Shown: piece by piece, positions 23,139-32,334 of the stretch | How the letters are laid out: each line of letters starts with the position of its first letter | Numbering within the stretch: position 1 is the first letter of the stretch | Source of the DNA: Mycolicibacterium sp. HK-90 | GTDB lineage: Bacteria; Actinomycetota; Actinomycetes; Mycobacteriales; Mycobacteriaceae | DNA: 64,000 bases | Direction: 5' to 3' | NCBI RefSeq assembly: GCF_030486405.1 | Contig: NZ_CP129613.1 | Location: forward strand, 4,650,001-4,714,000 | The notes under the pieces: model-generated | The model's input: the letters and a program-made list of their open reading frames with translations, nothing else | Database searches by the model: none | Told to the model about the DNA's origin: nothing | Position numbers and translations under genes: made by a program

Positions 23139-24979
23139 GCCGGCTCCTCGAAGTGTCCGACCTGCGGGTGGACTTTCCCACCGACACCGATGCCGTACAT
23201 GCGGTGCGGGGAGTGAACTTTCACGTCGACTCCGGTGAGGTGGTCGCGCTCGTCGGTGAATCCGGCGCCGGGAAGTCGGCCAGCGCCATGGCCGTCGTCG
23301 GGCTGCTGCCCGAATTCGCCGAGGTGTCCGGATCGGTGCGCCTGCGCGGCGAGGAACTCGTCGGCCTGGCCGATCCGGAGATGTCGCGCATTCGGGGCAA
23401 CGTCATCGGCACGGTGTTCCAGGACCCGATGTCCGCACTCACCCCCGTCTACACCGTCGGCGACCAGATCGCCGAGGCGCTCACCGTCCACAACCGGGAA
23501 CTCGGCCGGCGCGCGGCCCGGGCCCGCGCGATCGAACTACTCGAGCTGGTCGGTATCGCCCAGCCGGAACGACGGGCGCGCGCTTTCCCGCACGAACTGT
23601 CCGGCGGCGAACGCCAGCGCGTGGTGATCGCCATCGCCATCGCCAACGACCCCGACCTGCTGATCTGTGACGAGCCCACCACCGCCCTCGACGTCACGGT
23701 GCAGGCCCAGATCCTCGACGTCCTCAAGACCGCCCGCGACGTCACCGGCGCCGGAGTCCTGATCATCACCCACGATCTCGGTGTGGTGGCCGAGTTCGCC
23801 GACCGCGCGCTGGTGATGTACGCCGGACGGGCCGTCGAGGACGCCCCGGTGGCCCGGCTGTACGACGGGGCCCGGATGCCGTACACCGTCGGCCTGCTCG
23901 GCTCCGTACCGCGGCTGGACGCCCCGCAGGGCACCCGGCTCGTACCGATCCCCGGTGCTCCCCCGTCGCTCACCACCGAGCCGCACAGTTGTCCGTTCGC
24001 CCCGCGCTGCCCACTGGCCATCGACGAATGTGAAGCCGCCGAGCCCGAACTCGTCGAGTTGGCGCCCGACCACCATGCTGCGTGCATCCGCACCGAGGAG
24101 GTGGCCGGCCGCAGCGCCGCCGAGATCTATCAGGTGCCGGGCACCGCTCCGATCGCATCCGAAACCGGATCCGAGGACACCCCACTGGTGCTGCGGGTGC
24201 GCGACCTGTCCAAGACCTACAAACTGACCAAAGGCGTGGTGCTGCGCAGGCAGATCGGCGAGGTGCGCGCCGTCGACAAGGTCAGCTTCGACCTGCATGG
24301 CGGTCGCACCCTCGGGATCGTCGGCGAGTCCGGATCCGGCAAATCCACCACCCTGCACCAGATCCTCGATCTGACTGCACCACAATCGGGTTCGATCGAG
24401 GTACTCGGCTCCGATGTGGCATCCCTGGACCGGAGGACCCGCCAGGCCCTGCGCACCGACCTGCAGGTGGTGTTCCAGGATCCCGTCGCCTCACTGGATC
24501 CGCGACTACCCGTGTCCGACGTGCTGGCGGAGCCGTTGACCGCCAACGGTTTCGACAAGCCACGGATCGATGAACGGGTGGCCGGGCTACTGGAATTGGT
24601 GGGCCTGCGGCGCGCCGACGCCAGCCGCTACCCGGCGGAGTTCTCCGGCGGCCAGAAGCAGCGCATCGGCATCGCCCGGGCACTGGCCCTGCAGCCCAAG
24701 ATCATCGCCCTGGACGAACCGGTGTCCGCGCTCGACGTGTCCATCCAGGCCGGGATCATCAACCTACTGCTCGACCTGCAGGACCGGTTCGGCCTGGCCT
24801 ACCTGTTCGTGTCGCACGACCTGTCGGTGGTCAAGCATCTCGCCCACGACGTCGCGGTCATGTACAAGGGCGCGGTGGTCGAACAGGGCTCCGGAGAGTC
24901 GGTGTTCGCCGACCCGCAGCACGCCTACACCCGCAAGTTGCTGGCCGCGGTGCCGCAACCACGGCCCGCCACTGATTAG
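23135..24979 (+). CDS. oppD: Peptide ABC transporter ATPase, fused OppD-OppF
   Basis: 614 aa with two complete nucleotide-binding domains in one chain. First NBD: Walker [11 protein letters not shown] at 41-50, [13 protein letters not shown] signature and CDEPTTALD Walker B. Between them is the Opp-type C-terminal zinc-like motif ([14 protein letters not shown]). Second NBD: Walker [11 protein letters not shown] near 397, [15 protein letters not shown] and LDEPVSALD. The fusion replaces the separate OppD and OppF of many bacteria, as in mycobacterial Rv1281c. GTG start overlaps the oppC stop. Confidence 0.96.
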   Translation: MSRLLEVSDLRVDFPTDTDAVHAVRGVNFHVDSGEVVALVGESGAGKSASAMAVVGLLPEFAEVSGSVRLRGEELVGLADPEMSRIRGNVIGTVFQDPMSALTPVYTVGDQIAEALTVHNRELGRRAARARAIELLELVGIAQPERRARAFPHELSGGERQRVVIAIAIANDPDLLICDEPTTALDVTVQAQILDVLKTARDVTGAGVLIITHDLGVVAEFADRALVMYAGRAVEDAPVARLYDGARMPYTVGLLGSVPRLDAPQGTRLVPIPGAPPSLTTEPHSCPFAPRCPLAIDECEAAEPELVELAPDHHAACIRTEEVAGRSAAEIYQVPGTAPIASETGSEDTPLVLRVRDLSKTYKLTKGVVLRRQIGEVRAVDKVSFDLHGGRTLGIVGESGSGKSTTLHQILDLTAPQSGSIEVLGSDVASLDRRTRQALRTDLQVVFQDPVASLDPRLPVSDVLAEPLTANGFDKPRIDERVAGLLELVGLRRADASRYPAEFSGGQKQRIGIARALALQPKIIALDEPVSALDVSIQAGIINLLLDLQDRFGLAYLFVSHDLSVVKHLAHDVAVMYKGAVVEQGSGESVFADPQHAYTRKLLAAVPQPRPATD

Positions 24980-25021
24980 GTATTGCCGCGTCCGCGGGTT
25001 GCTGCATCTAGCATCGACTGG

Positions 25022-26713
25022 GTGAACGGGTTCAAGGGGTTCAAACTCCAGCGCTTCGCCATCGTCGCAGCAATCACCACACTCGCCCTGGCCGGGTGTA
25101 CCGGAGGCGACCGGGAAACCCCGTCGGCCGGCGGCAACGCCGAGGTCGGCACCACCAACGACGTCAACCCACAAGACGTGGCGAACCTGCGCCAAGGCGG
25201 CAACCTGCGGCTGGCCCTGACCGAGTTCCCGTCGAACTTCAACCCGCTGCACATCGACGGCAACACCGGCGACGTCGGCTCGCTGACCAAGCCCACCCTG
25301 CCCCGCGCGTTCGTCATCGCCGCCGACGGCTCCGCCACGGTGAACACCGACTTCTTCACCAACGTCGAACTGACCGGGACCAACCCTCAGGTGGTGACGT
25401 ACACGATCAATCCCAAGGCGGTGTGGTCCGACGGCGTCCCGATCACCTGGGAGGACATCAAGTCGCAGACCGAGGCCAACAGCGGGAAGAATCCGGACTT
25501 CATCATCGCCGCCCCCAACGGCTTCGAGCGGGTGGCCTCGGTGACCCGCGGGGTCGACGACCGGCAGGCCGTGATGACCTTCGCCAAACCGTACGCGGAC
25601 TGGAAGGGCATGTTCGCCGGCAACGGACGGCTGCTGCCCAAGAGCATGACCGCGACCCCCGAGGCCTTCAACAAGGCCCAGCTCGGTGGGCCCGGACCAT
25701 CGGCCGGCCCGTTCATCGTGTCCAACATCGACCGCGGCGCACAGCGGATCACGTTGAGCCGCAACCCGAAATGGTGGGGTGCCCCTCCCCTGCTCGACAC
25801 CATCACCTTCCTGGTGCTCGATGACGCGGCCCGCATCCCGGCGCTGCAGAACAACACCATCGACGCCACCGGAACCGCGTCACTGGACGAGCTGACCATC
25901 GCCCGCAAGACCCCGGGCATCACGATCCGGCGGGCCCCCTCGGCCAGCTGGTACCACTTGACCTTCAACGGTGCGCCCGGCTCGATCCTGGCCGATCCGG
26001 GCCTGCGGCGCGCGGTCGCCAAGGGCATCGACCGGCAGGCGCTGGCCAACATCACGCAGCGCGGTCTCACCGACAATCCGGTGCCGCTGAACAACCACAT
26101 CTTCGTGGCGGGTCAGCAGGGCTATCAGGACAACGCCGCTTCCGTGGCCTTCGACCCCGAGAAAGCCAAGGCCGAACTCGACGCACTGGGCTGGAAAGTG
26201 CCGGAGGGACGGCAGTTCCGGGAGAAGGACGGCAAAGAACTGGTGATCCGCAACGTGTTCTACGACGCGGGCAGCACCCGCCAGGTGGCCCAGATCGCGC
26301 AGAACATGCTGGGCCAGATCGGGGTGAACCTCCAGCTCGACACGAAGCCCGGCACCGGCTTCTTCACCAACTACATCATCAAGGGCGACTTCGACATCGC
26401 CCAGTTCGCCTTCCTCGGCGACGCGTTCCCGCTGAGCTCGCTGACCCAGATCTATGCGCAGGAGGGAGCGAGCAACTTCGGCAAGATCGGCAGCCCGGAG
26501 ATCGACGCCAAGATCGAACAGACGCTGGAGGAGCTGGATCCGGAAAAGGCGCGCGCGCTGGCCAACGAACTCGATCAGATGTTGTTCGAGGAGGTGTTCA
26601 GCCTCCCGCTGTTCCAGTCACCGGGCAACGTCGCGGTGCGCAGCAATCTGGCCAATTTCGGGGCCTTCGGCCTGGCCGACGCGGATTACACCAAGATCGG
26701 ATTCGTCAAGTAG
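25022..26713 (+). CDS. oppA: Peptide-binding lipoprotein of the ABC importer (OppA)
   Basis: 563 aa, SBP_bac_5 family. The GTG at 25022 gives a signal peptide ending in the lipobox LALAGC, so the mature protein is a lipid-anchored receptor. Family features include GGNLRLALTEFPSNFNPLH, the KAVWSDGVPITWEDIK segment and a C-terminal domain with LASDxL-like LANELDQMLFEEVFSLPLF. Last gene of the importer operon, 42 bp after oppD. The ligand is probably oligopeptide; glutathione is possible by analogy with Rv1280c. Confidence 0.94.
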   Translation: MNGFKGFKLQRFAIVAAITTLALAGCTGGDRETPSAGGNAEVGTTNDVNPQDVANLRQGGNLRLALTEFPSNFNPLHIDGNTGDVGSLTKPTLPRAFVIAADGSATVNTDFFTNVELTGTNPQVVTYTINPKAVWSDGVPITWEDIKSQTEANSGKNPDFIIAAPNGFERVASVTRGVDDRQAVMTFAKPYADWKGMFAGNGRLLPKSMTATPEAFNKAQLGGPGPSAGPFIVSNIDRGAQRITLSRNPKWWGAPPLLDTITFLVLDDAARIPALQNNTIDATGTASLDELTIARKTPGITIRRAPSASWYHLTFNGAPGSILADPGLRRAVAKGIDRQALANITQRGLTDNPVPLNNHIFVAGQQGYQDNAASVAFDPEKAKAELDALGWKVPEGRQFREKDGKELVIRNVFYDAGSTRQVAQIAQNMLGQIGVNLQLDTKPGTGFFTNYIIKGDFDIAQFAFLGDAFPLSSLTQIYAQEGASNFGKIGSPEIDAKIEQTLEELDPEKARALANELDQMLFEEVFSLPLFQSPGNVAVRSNLANFGAFGLADADYTKIGFVK

Positions 26714-26721
26714 CCGTGAGC

Positions 26722-27960
26722 TCAACCCGCCGGTGGGAGCGGCAATGCCGCCTCCACCGCGGTGGCCGCCGCTATCGCCGACACGGTCAGCCGGATGACA
26801 CCGCGCGCCGGCAGGGCGTCCAGCTCGGTCGCGGTGGCCGAAAGTTGTTCTAGCTCACCGTCATACACCGCGCGGATCACCGCGAAGGCGGCATGCACGC
26901 GGGTGTCGAGCACACTGTGCGCGACCGTCGGCATGCGTACCAGTACCGCACCGGGCACCAGCGCCGCGACCCGTTCGGCGACGGCCGGTGGGGTGGTCAG
27001 GTCGCGGCCGCCGGATACCACGACCGTGGGCCAGTGGAACTCCGGCAACTCGCGCGTCAGGTCGAACGGCTCCGCCTCGAACGGTTCGTAGAACTTCGCG
27101 CTACCGATCAGGTCGGCCATGTCCAGCGCGGGGTCCAGCGGTAGCCCGTCGGGCACTCCGGCGTAGTTCAGTTCGCGGAAGGCGATCCGCCCGACCAGAT
27201 CGACCTCGTTGCGGTACGGCGCTTTTCGCGCCGACAGCCCGCTCAGCCGGCGAAGCCCCGACCAGACCACGGTCCGGCCGCGCAGCAGCAGGTCGAGCTG
27301 GCGGTCCAGCAGTGCGGCGCCGCCGAAGCCGTACAGCAGCCCGGCCAGCTCTCCGCCCTTGGTGGCCAATCTCCCGTCGGCCACCAGCCGGCGAACCTTG
27401 GGCGCGAGTTCCACCGTCTCCGGATTGTTGCCCTCCCACAGCAGACCGCGGATGGCGCTGCGAATGGCCTCGATGTCGGCAGTGGACAACAGCGGGGAGT
27501 CCAGGACCATGGCCGCCACCCGGTCGGGATGACGCACGCCGAAGCCCGCGGCGATGTAACTCCCGTACGAGGTGCCGTAGACCATCGCCTGGTGCACGCC
27601 GGCGTCGTCGAGCACCGCGGCGATGTCGTCGACCACCTGCTCGACGGTGATCGCCGCCGGAGGCAGATCCGCACCCGAGTCGGTGTGCCGCGACATCCCG
27701 ATTCCCCGGTGCTCGATCATGATCACGTCGAAGCCCGCCGCAGCCGCGCGCCGGCGCAGCGCGCGGTAGGGCTGGACCGACGCGACACCGGGGCCACCGG
27801 GTATGAGCACCACGGGATGCGCCGATTTACGCCCGGTCCGCACGTAGAACAGGTCGAACCGTTCGCCGGAGCCCGGACTGACCGGGCGCCGCACGGCGCG
27901 CACCCCCGGAAGCGCGGCGAGCTTGTCGTGCACCCGCCTGCGCTTGGCGTTCATCGTCAT
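26722..27960 (-). CDS. Alpha/beta hydrolase, proline-iminopeptidase/tricorn-factor-like
   Basis: 412 aa. It has VVLIPGGPGVAS (oxyanion GGPG motif typical of prolyl aminopeptidases and tricorn-interacting factors), EHRGIGMS, the nucleophile elbow GTSYGSYIA and a late PTVAHSVLD with the catalytic His; Asp in the GGRDLTTPP segment completes the triad. No signal peptide is obvious. It converges with oppA nine bases away. Peptidase activity on imported peptides is an attractive but unproven idea. Confidence 0.87.
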   Translation of the reverse strand: MTMNAKRRRVHDKLAALPGVRAVRRPVSPGSGERFDLFYVRTGRKSAHPVVLIPGGPGVASVQPYRALRRRAAAAGFDVIMIEHRGIGMSRHTDSGADLPPAAITVEQVVDDIAAVLDDAGVHQAMVYGTSYGSYIAAGFGVRHPDRVAAMVLDSPLLSTADIEAIRSAIRGLLWEGNNPETVELAPKVRRLVADGRLATKGGELAGLLYGFGGAALLDRQLDLLLRGRTVVWSGLRRLSGLSARKAPYRNEVDLVGRIAFRELNYAGVPDGLPLDPALDMADLIGSAKFYEPFEAEPFDLTRELPEFHWPTVVVSGGRDLTTPPAVAERVAALVPGAVLVRMPTVAHSVLDTRVHAAFAVIRAVYDGELEQLSATATELDALPARGVIRLTVSAIAAATAVEAALPLPPAG

Positions 27961-27990
27961 TGCACCCCATTGTGCCGCGCACCGCGCTGG

Positions 27991-28257
27991 TCAGATCAGG
28001 TAGATCGTGAAGATCGCCCCGAACAGCACCGCGAGCCAGCCGTCGGTAGCGAGTTTGAGCCACCGCGGGGCGGTCCGGACCTCCATGAACTGACGGATGA
28101 TCAAGCGGGACTTGATCAGTGTCAGCGCCAGCACCAGCGCGGTGATCGGCACGCTGGCCCGAAGGGTGTCCGAGTACTGCGCCGGGGCCAACCACCACGA
28201 GCCGACGGTGATGGCGACCAGTACCAGCCACGTCTGGGTCACAGCCTTGTCGGTCAT
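27991..28257 (-). CDS. Cytochrome c oxidase subunit IV-like small membrane protein (NorF-like)
   Basis: 88 aa, three membrane helices, ATG with GAGGTGACG upstream. The pattern (W-x-LVxxT-xxSWWLA, ALVLALTLIKSRLIIRQFMEVR, then a C-terminal helix) matches the prokaryotic COX4/NorF group that accompanies NorE-type subunit III proteins. It is the last gene of a four-gene operon. No catalytic subunit I is encoded nearby, so it must serve an oxidase encoded elsewhere or a different complex. Confidence 0.8.
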   Translation of the reverse strand: MTDKAVTQTWLVLVAITVGSWWLAPAQYSDTLRASVPITALVLALTLIKSRLIIRQFMEVRTAPRWLKLATDGWLAVLFGAIFTIYLI

Positions 28258-28259
28258 CG

Positions 28260-28838
28260 TCACCTCACCACGTAGAGCAGGCCGAAGATGATCACCCAGA
28301 GCAGGTCGACCATGTGCCAGTACACCGCGCTCGCCTCCACCACCGATCCGCGACGCCGCGACGGATTGCGCAACTCCCGCACGATCACGCCCAATACGAT
28401 GAGCCCGATCAGCACGTGGATCAGATGCACGCCCGTCAGCACGTAGTAGAACGAGTAGAACATCTCCGAGTTGGTGTGCCCGTTCCGGATCTTGACCACC
28501 CACTCATAGCCCTTGCAGGCCATGAACATCAGACCGCCGATACCGCCGGCGTAGGTGAGTTTGACGGCCGTTTCGTGACGGCCGGCACGGGAGGCCAGCA
28601 CCGCGCGGGCCACCAGCCAGGAGCTGGTCAGCAGGATCACGGTGTTGACGACGCCGATCGTGATGTCGAGATGCTGCTGGGCACGCAGGAATTCATCCGG
28701 ATACATGGTCCGGTAGATCATGAAGACGATGAAGTAGCCACCGAAGATGACCAGATCGCCCAGCACCATCACCCACATGTGGCCGTCGCCGGGCAAGTGT
28801 TCCGACGGCGCCTGCGGTCGTGAATCAGTTTGCGTCAC
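28260..28838 (-). CDS. Cytochrome c oxidase subunit III-like protein (NorE-like)
   Basis: 192 aa with five membrane helices, the short COX3 form seen in NorE. Recognisable segments: GDLVIFGGYFIVFMIYR, LTSSWLVARAVLASRAGR, MACKGYEWVVKI, YYVLTGVHLIHVLIGLIVLGVIVREL and the C-terminal YWHMVDLLWVIIFGLLYVVR with the conserved His. In heme-copper enzymes subunit III does not carry metals but stabilises proton uptake. It overlaps the upstream membrane gene by 14 bp. Which catalytic core it partners is unknown. Confidence 0.88.
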   Translation of the reverse strand: MTQTDSRPQAPSEHLPGDGHMWVMVLGDLVIFGGYFIVFMIYRTMYPDEFLRAQQHLDITIGVVNTVILLTSSWLVARAVLASRAGRHETAVKLTYAGGIGGLMFMACKGYEWVVKIRNGHTNSEMFYSFYYVLTGVHLIHVLIGLIVLGVIVRELRNPSRRRGSVVEASAVYWHMVDLLWVIIFGLLYVVR

Positions 28839-29544
28839 TGGATATTTCCTGACGATTGAGGGCCTGCCGGAGCAGCACGATCAGGGCCGACAACCAGACC
28901 GAGAACACCACCACGGCCCACCAGAATGCGATCGACCCGTTCCAGGCGAACGGCCCGGACTGGAACAGGAACATCTGGGTGGCGATCACCTCGGTGATGA
29001 TCTGCCAGATGGTCACGTACGCGAACCACGCCGGGAAGATCTCGTTCTTGTCGTAGAGAATCGCGATGGCAAATACCAGGTACGCCGCCGTGAAGCAGCC
29101 CAAAGAGCCGTTGTAGGACAGCATTCCGAGGTCATAGAGCAGGCTGATCAGCTCGGGGTCTCGGTCGGGCCGAAACGCGGCGGTCAGAAAGCACACCGAC
29201 ACCAGCAGGAAGCCGGGAAGCGCGCCGACACCCATGCCGCCGATGTAGCCATAGGCGAACACCGAGCCCACCGACATGCGCTTGATCTGGTAGGCGACGA
29301 GACCATTGGTCATGGCCGCGCCGCCGAGCAGGATCAGCAGCAGACAGAAGCCGATCTTGATGGTCAAACCATGCTCGACGAAGAACGCCACCTTGTCGGC
29401 CGCGGTGACATCGGGGCGCGGCGGCGGTGTCACCCGGGTCAGGATGCAGATGATGACGCCGAAGACGCCGTACCAGAGCGGGAAGAACCAGGTCATCAGC
29501 CGCACGTCGGGCTTGCCCGGCGGCGCCTCGGTCAGTAGCGTCAC
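28825..29544 (-). CDS. Uncharacterised polytopic membrane protein, paralogue of the upstream gene
   Basis: 239 aa from a GTG that overlaps the upstream stop (GTGA). About six hydrophobic helices. I do not recognise the family. It shares with the gene at 29541-30296 the motif AAFRPDRxPELIxLLxDL in the middle and FQxGPxAWxG near the last loop, so the two are paralogues and probably form a heteromer. It is translated together with the COX3-like and COX4-like subunits and may be a membrane accessory of the same complex. Confidence 0.75.
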   Translation of the reverse strand: MTLLTEAPPGKPDVRLMTWFFPLWYGVFGVIICILTRVTPPPRPDVTAADKVAFFVEHGLTIKIGFCLLLILLGGAAMTNGLVAYQIKRMSVGSVFAYGYIGGMGVGALPGFLLVSVCFLTAAFRPDRDPELISLLYDLGMLSYNGSLGCFTAAYLVFAIAILYDKNEIFPAWFAYVTIWQIITEVIATQMFLFQSGPFAWNGSIAFWWAVVVFSVWLSALIVLLRQALNRQEISSDAN

Positions 29545-30296
29545 CGGCCCTCCAGGGCGATGACGCCGTCCTGCACGGCCTGGCGGAGCACCGCGCGGCG
29601 CAGCACGAAGAACATCACGATGACAAAGACCGCGAAGGCGCCGTTGCGTAACCAGAAGGACAGCAAGCCGTCCCACGCCATCGGTCCGGTCTGGAACACC
29701 GCCGCACCGGCGGCCGGAATCATCGCAATGGCGGTTGCCAGCGAGTAGTGCCCCACCCATCGCGGAAACACCGGATCGGGCCCGTTGTCGAAGTACACCG
29801 CCACCGCGAGCAGGACGAACTGCGACACCACCATGCCGACCGGCGCGATGAACACGATCCAGGCCAGATCATTGAGCAGCATGATCAATTCCGGGTTGCG
29901 GTCCGGGCGGAACGCGGCCACCAGGAAAAAGACGTTGGACAGCGCGAAGATGGTGGCGCCGCTGACCACCGCGGTGAGGTAGCAGTAGGCGAACACCTCG
30001 GTCTGGCCCTTCATTCGCTTCATCTGGACGACGATCACCATGAAGAACGGCAGGATCAGGATTCCGCAGAGGTTGAAGGTCACCTGGCTGAACCGGATCC
30101 ACGCAGTGTGGTCGGCGTAGAACTCGGAGACCTGCTGAGCGTTCCAGGTCGGCGACATCGGCGGCCAGAAGCCGGGGAACGCCAGCATGGCCAACAGTAG
30201 GACGACGCCCACGGCCGGCCCGGTCCACAGGCTCACCCACTGGGCCTTGACATTGCCGGCTTTCGGCAGGTCTTGGACCTGCTCAAGGATCTGCAC
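29541..30296 (-). CDS. Uncharacterised polytopic membrane protein, first gene of the oxidase-subunit operon
   Basis: 251 aa from GTG 30296, which has GGAGG five bases upstream; a TTG at 30308 is less likely. About six helices, with FPGFWPPMSPTWNAQQVSEFYADH after the first. It carries AAFRPDRNPELIMLLNDL and FQTGPMAWDG, shared with the downstream paralogue. Promoter evidence: minus-strand TACGGT at 30345-30340 and a TetR-type palindrome just downstream. No cofactor-binding motif is evident. Confidence 0.75.
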   Translation of the reverse strand: MQILEQVQDLPKAGNVKAQWVSLWTGPAVGVVLLLAMLAFPGFWPPMSPTWNAQQVSEFYADHTAWIRFSQVTFNLCGILILPFFMVIVVQMKRMKGQTEVFAYCYLTAVVSGATIFALSNVFFLVAAFRPDRNPELIMLLNDLAWIVFIAPVGMVVSQFVLLAVAVYFDNGPDPVFPRWVGHYSLATAIAMIPAAGAAVFQTGPMAWDGLLSFWLRNGAFAVFVIVMFFVLRRAVLRQAVQDGVIALEGR

Positions 30297-30309
30297 ACCA
30301 ACCTCCAAA

Positions 30310-30325
30310 ACTGACTCGAGTCAGA
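30310..30325. promoter_or_regulatory. TetR-type operator 1 (oxidase-subunit operon side)
   Basis: ACTGACTCGAGTCAGA, with arms ACTGA and TCAG(A/T) six bases apart, lies between the predicted -10 (30340-30345, minus strand) and the ribosome site of the operon. Its twin is at 30376-30391, 66 bp away. A repressor here would block elongation or initiation. Confidence 0.72.
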
Positions 30326-30375
30326 AGCTCTACACCGAAACCGTAATGGCAGGAGCCTGATTATGAAAGAGCCAT

Positions 30376-30391
30376 ACTGAGTACAGTCAGT
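30376..30391. promoter_or_regulatory. TetR-type operator 2 (tetR side)
   Basis: ACTGAGTACAGTCAGT, with the same ACTGA-N6-TCAGT pattern as operator 1. It covers the -35 region of the putative leaderless tetR promoter, consistent with autorepression. Confidence 0.72.
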
Positions 30392-30402
30392 TGTTAATGT
30401 CG

Positions 30403-30408
30403 TAACAT
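30403..30408 (+). promoter_or_regulatory. Candidate -10 of leaderless tetR
   Basis: TAACAT (TANNNT) ends six bases before the GTG at 30415, so the transcript could start at the initiation codon. There is no ribosome-binding sequence before this GTG, which fits a leaderless message. Confidence 0.45.
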
Positions 30409-30414
30409 CGAGCC

Positions 30415-31014
30415 GTGCTCAAGACCACTGCCCGCAGCCGCAAGGGTCTCCAGACGCGAGAGCGGCTCCTGGGCGCGGCGATCTCCGAGTTCAAGCGCGA
30501 CGGAATGGCGGCGGCCGATACGGCCGCGATCGCGTCCGCGGCGGGCGTCGCCCACGGCACCTTCTTCTTCCACTTCCCCACCAAGGAACACGTCCTGCTG
30601 GAATTGGAGCAACGCGAGCAACAGCGGATGGCCGGCGATTTGGCCCGGTTCTTCTCCGAGCCGCACGATGTGCGCGCCACCCTGGCCGAATCGGTGCGGG
30701 TGCTTGAGAAACTGGAACGCCGCCTGGGCAGGCCATTGTTCAAAGACTTTCTGGCCCTGCACTTTTCCAGTACCCGGCCGCCGACGGAGGAATGGACGCA
30801 CCATCCCGCGCTGGTCGCGCTGGTCGAGGAACTGCAACGCGCCAGGGACACCGGCGAGATCCCGGACGAGGTGGACGTCATGTACAACGGAGCGTCGTTC
30901 TTCGCCGGGCTCTACGCGCTGCTGATCACCATCCCCGACGCACCCGAGGTGCGGGCGCCGGTGATCGCCGAGTACCTGACCACCTATCTGTACGGCATGC
31001 GGGTGCTGCGTTAG
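30415..31014 (+). CDS. TetR/AcrR-family regulator of the divergent membrane operon
   Basis: 199 aa. The N-terminal helix-turn-helix is clear (TRERLLGAAISEFKRDGMAAADTAAIASAAGVAHGTFFFHFPTKEHVL, read as separate helices). The ligand-binding domain is all-helical and unremarkable. It is divergent from the oxidase-subunit operon, with two matching palindromes in the 118-bp gap, so it most likely represses both directions. The DszC-like gene 55 bp downstream in the same direction may be co-transcribed. Confidence 0.92.
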   Translation: MLKTTARSRKGLQTRERLLGAAISEFKRDGMAAADTAAIASAAGVAHGTFFFHFPTKEHVLLELEQREQQRMAGDLARFFSEPHDVRATLAESVRVLEKLERRLGRPLFKDFLALHFSSTRPPTEEWTHHPALVALVEELQRARDTGEIPDEVDVMYNGASFFAGLYALLITIPDAPEVRAPVIAEYLTTYLYGMRVLR

Positions 31015-31069
31015 GTTCGGGCTGATCCAAACACGTGCTCCCGATGGCCGGCCCGGATACAACGGTGCC

Positions 31070-32290
31070 ATGACCACCGTCGAGAACGTGACCCGTGTCC
31101 TGCCCGGTACACCGGAATGGGATGACCTGCTGGCTTCGATCGCCTCAGGCGCCAAGGACCGCGACCTGAACGATGAGAACCCCTTCGATCAGGTCGCTGC
31201 GCTCAAGCGGGCCGGCTTCGGCACGCTGCGGCTTCCGGAATCCCTCGGCGGGTCGGGATTCACCGTGCCACAGCTGTTCTCGGCGGTGATCGACGTCGCC
31301 AGGGCCGATCCGATCGTGGCGCACATCTTCCGGACCCACTTCTGGTTCACCGAGGAACGGTTGCGCAACGCCGAGGATCCGGTGTCCAAGCATTGGCTCG
31401 GAAAGATCGCCGAGGGCAAGATCTTCGGTAATGCGTTCAGCGAGAAGGGATCCCTGGCCGTGGGCAGCCTGGTGTTCAACACCCGGTTGCTGGCCGACCC
31501 GGCGAACCCGGGTGCCTTCCGGCTCACCGGCGAGAAGTACTACAGCACCGGCACCCTGTTCTCGGACTACCTCACCGTGACCGCCACCACCGATCACGAC
31601 TCGGTGGCGAACGTGCTGGTACCCGCCGACCGCGACGGCGTGCGCCTCGTGGACGACTGGGACGGCTTCGGCCAGCGGCGCACCGGGACCGGCACCACGA
31701 CGTTCACCGATGTCGCGGTCGCCGCCGACGAGATCCTCACCGACACACCGTATGACGCCGAACCGGTGCCGACCGTGCAGTACGCCTCGCTGCAGTTGTT
31801 CATCCATGCGGTGGTGGCCGGCATCCTGGCCAATGTGGTCGACGACGGCGTGGCGCTGCTGCGCTCCCGCGAGCGCAACTTCAGCCACGCCGTCACCGAG
31901 CGGCCCACCGACGATCCCCTGCTACAGCGCCAGCTCGGCGTCCTGGCCAGCACGGCCTATGTGGCGCGGGCAGCGGTGTTGGACGCGGCCGCGGCGATCG
32001 GCGAGGCCACCGACTCCGCCGTCGACGGCGTGCCCGACACCAAGTTGGCAGGGGAAGCCCAGCTGAAGGTCGCCAAGGTCAAGGTCCACCTCGACGACGT
32101 CGCGCCCGAGGCCGCCACCCGGCTGCTGGAACTTGGCGGCGCCAGCGCGGCCAGCCGGCAGCGCAATCTCGACCGGCACTGGCGCAACATCCGCACCATC
32201 ACCCTGCACAACCCGGTGGCCTACAAGGCCAGGGTGATCGGACAGAACCTGTTGCACGGCACGCCCGTTCCGGCCAACGCCTACTTCTGA
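31070..32290 (+). CDS. Acyl-CoA dehydrogenase-fold flavin monooxygenase (DszC/SfnB-like)
   Basis: 406 aa. The acyl-CoA dehydrogenase fold is clear, but the sequence fits the DszC/SfnB branch: LRLPESLGGSGFTVPQLF, HIFRTHFWFTEERL, GKIFGNAFSEKGS, LTGEKYYSTGTLFSDYL, WDGFGQRRTGTGTTTF and the end HNPVAYKARVIGQNLL. That branch uses FMNH2 and O2 on sulfur compounds and other substrates. A role in scavenging organosulfur would suit the nearby sulfur genes but is inference. It follows tetR in the same direction. Confidence 0.85.
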   Translation: MTTVENVTRVLPGTPEWDDLLASIASGAKDRDLNDENPFDQVAALKRAGFGTLRLPESLGGSGFTVPQLFSAVIDVARADPIVAHIFRTHFWFTEERLRNAEDPVSKHWLGKIAEGKIFGNAFSEKGSLAVGSLVFNTRLLADPANPGAFRLTGEKYYSTGTLFSDYLTVTATTDHDSVANVLVPADRDGVRLVDDWDGFGQRRTGTGTTTFTDVAVAADEILTDTPYDAEPVPTVQYASLQLFIHAVVAGILANVVDDGVALLRSRERNFSHAVTERPTDDPLLQRQLGVLASTAYVARAAVLDAAAAIGEATDSAVDGVPDTKLAGEAQLKVAKVKVHLDDVAPEAATRLLELGGASAASRQRNLDRHWRNIRTITLHNPVAYKARVIGQNLLHGTPVPANAYF

Positions 32291-32334
32291 TCCCGAGTCA
32301 TGACGACGCCCACGGCCCTAGCCATCGGGCAGCG

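Noticed and set aside
27991..30296. Complete NO reductase or cytochrome oxidase locus
   Set aside because: Neither a subunit I with heme-copper histidines nor a CuA or cytochrome c subunit is encoded nearby.
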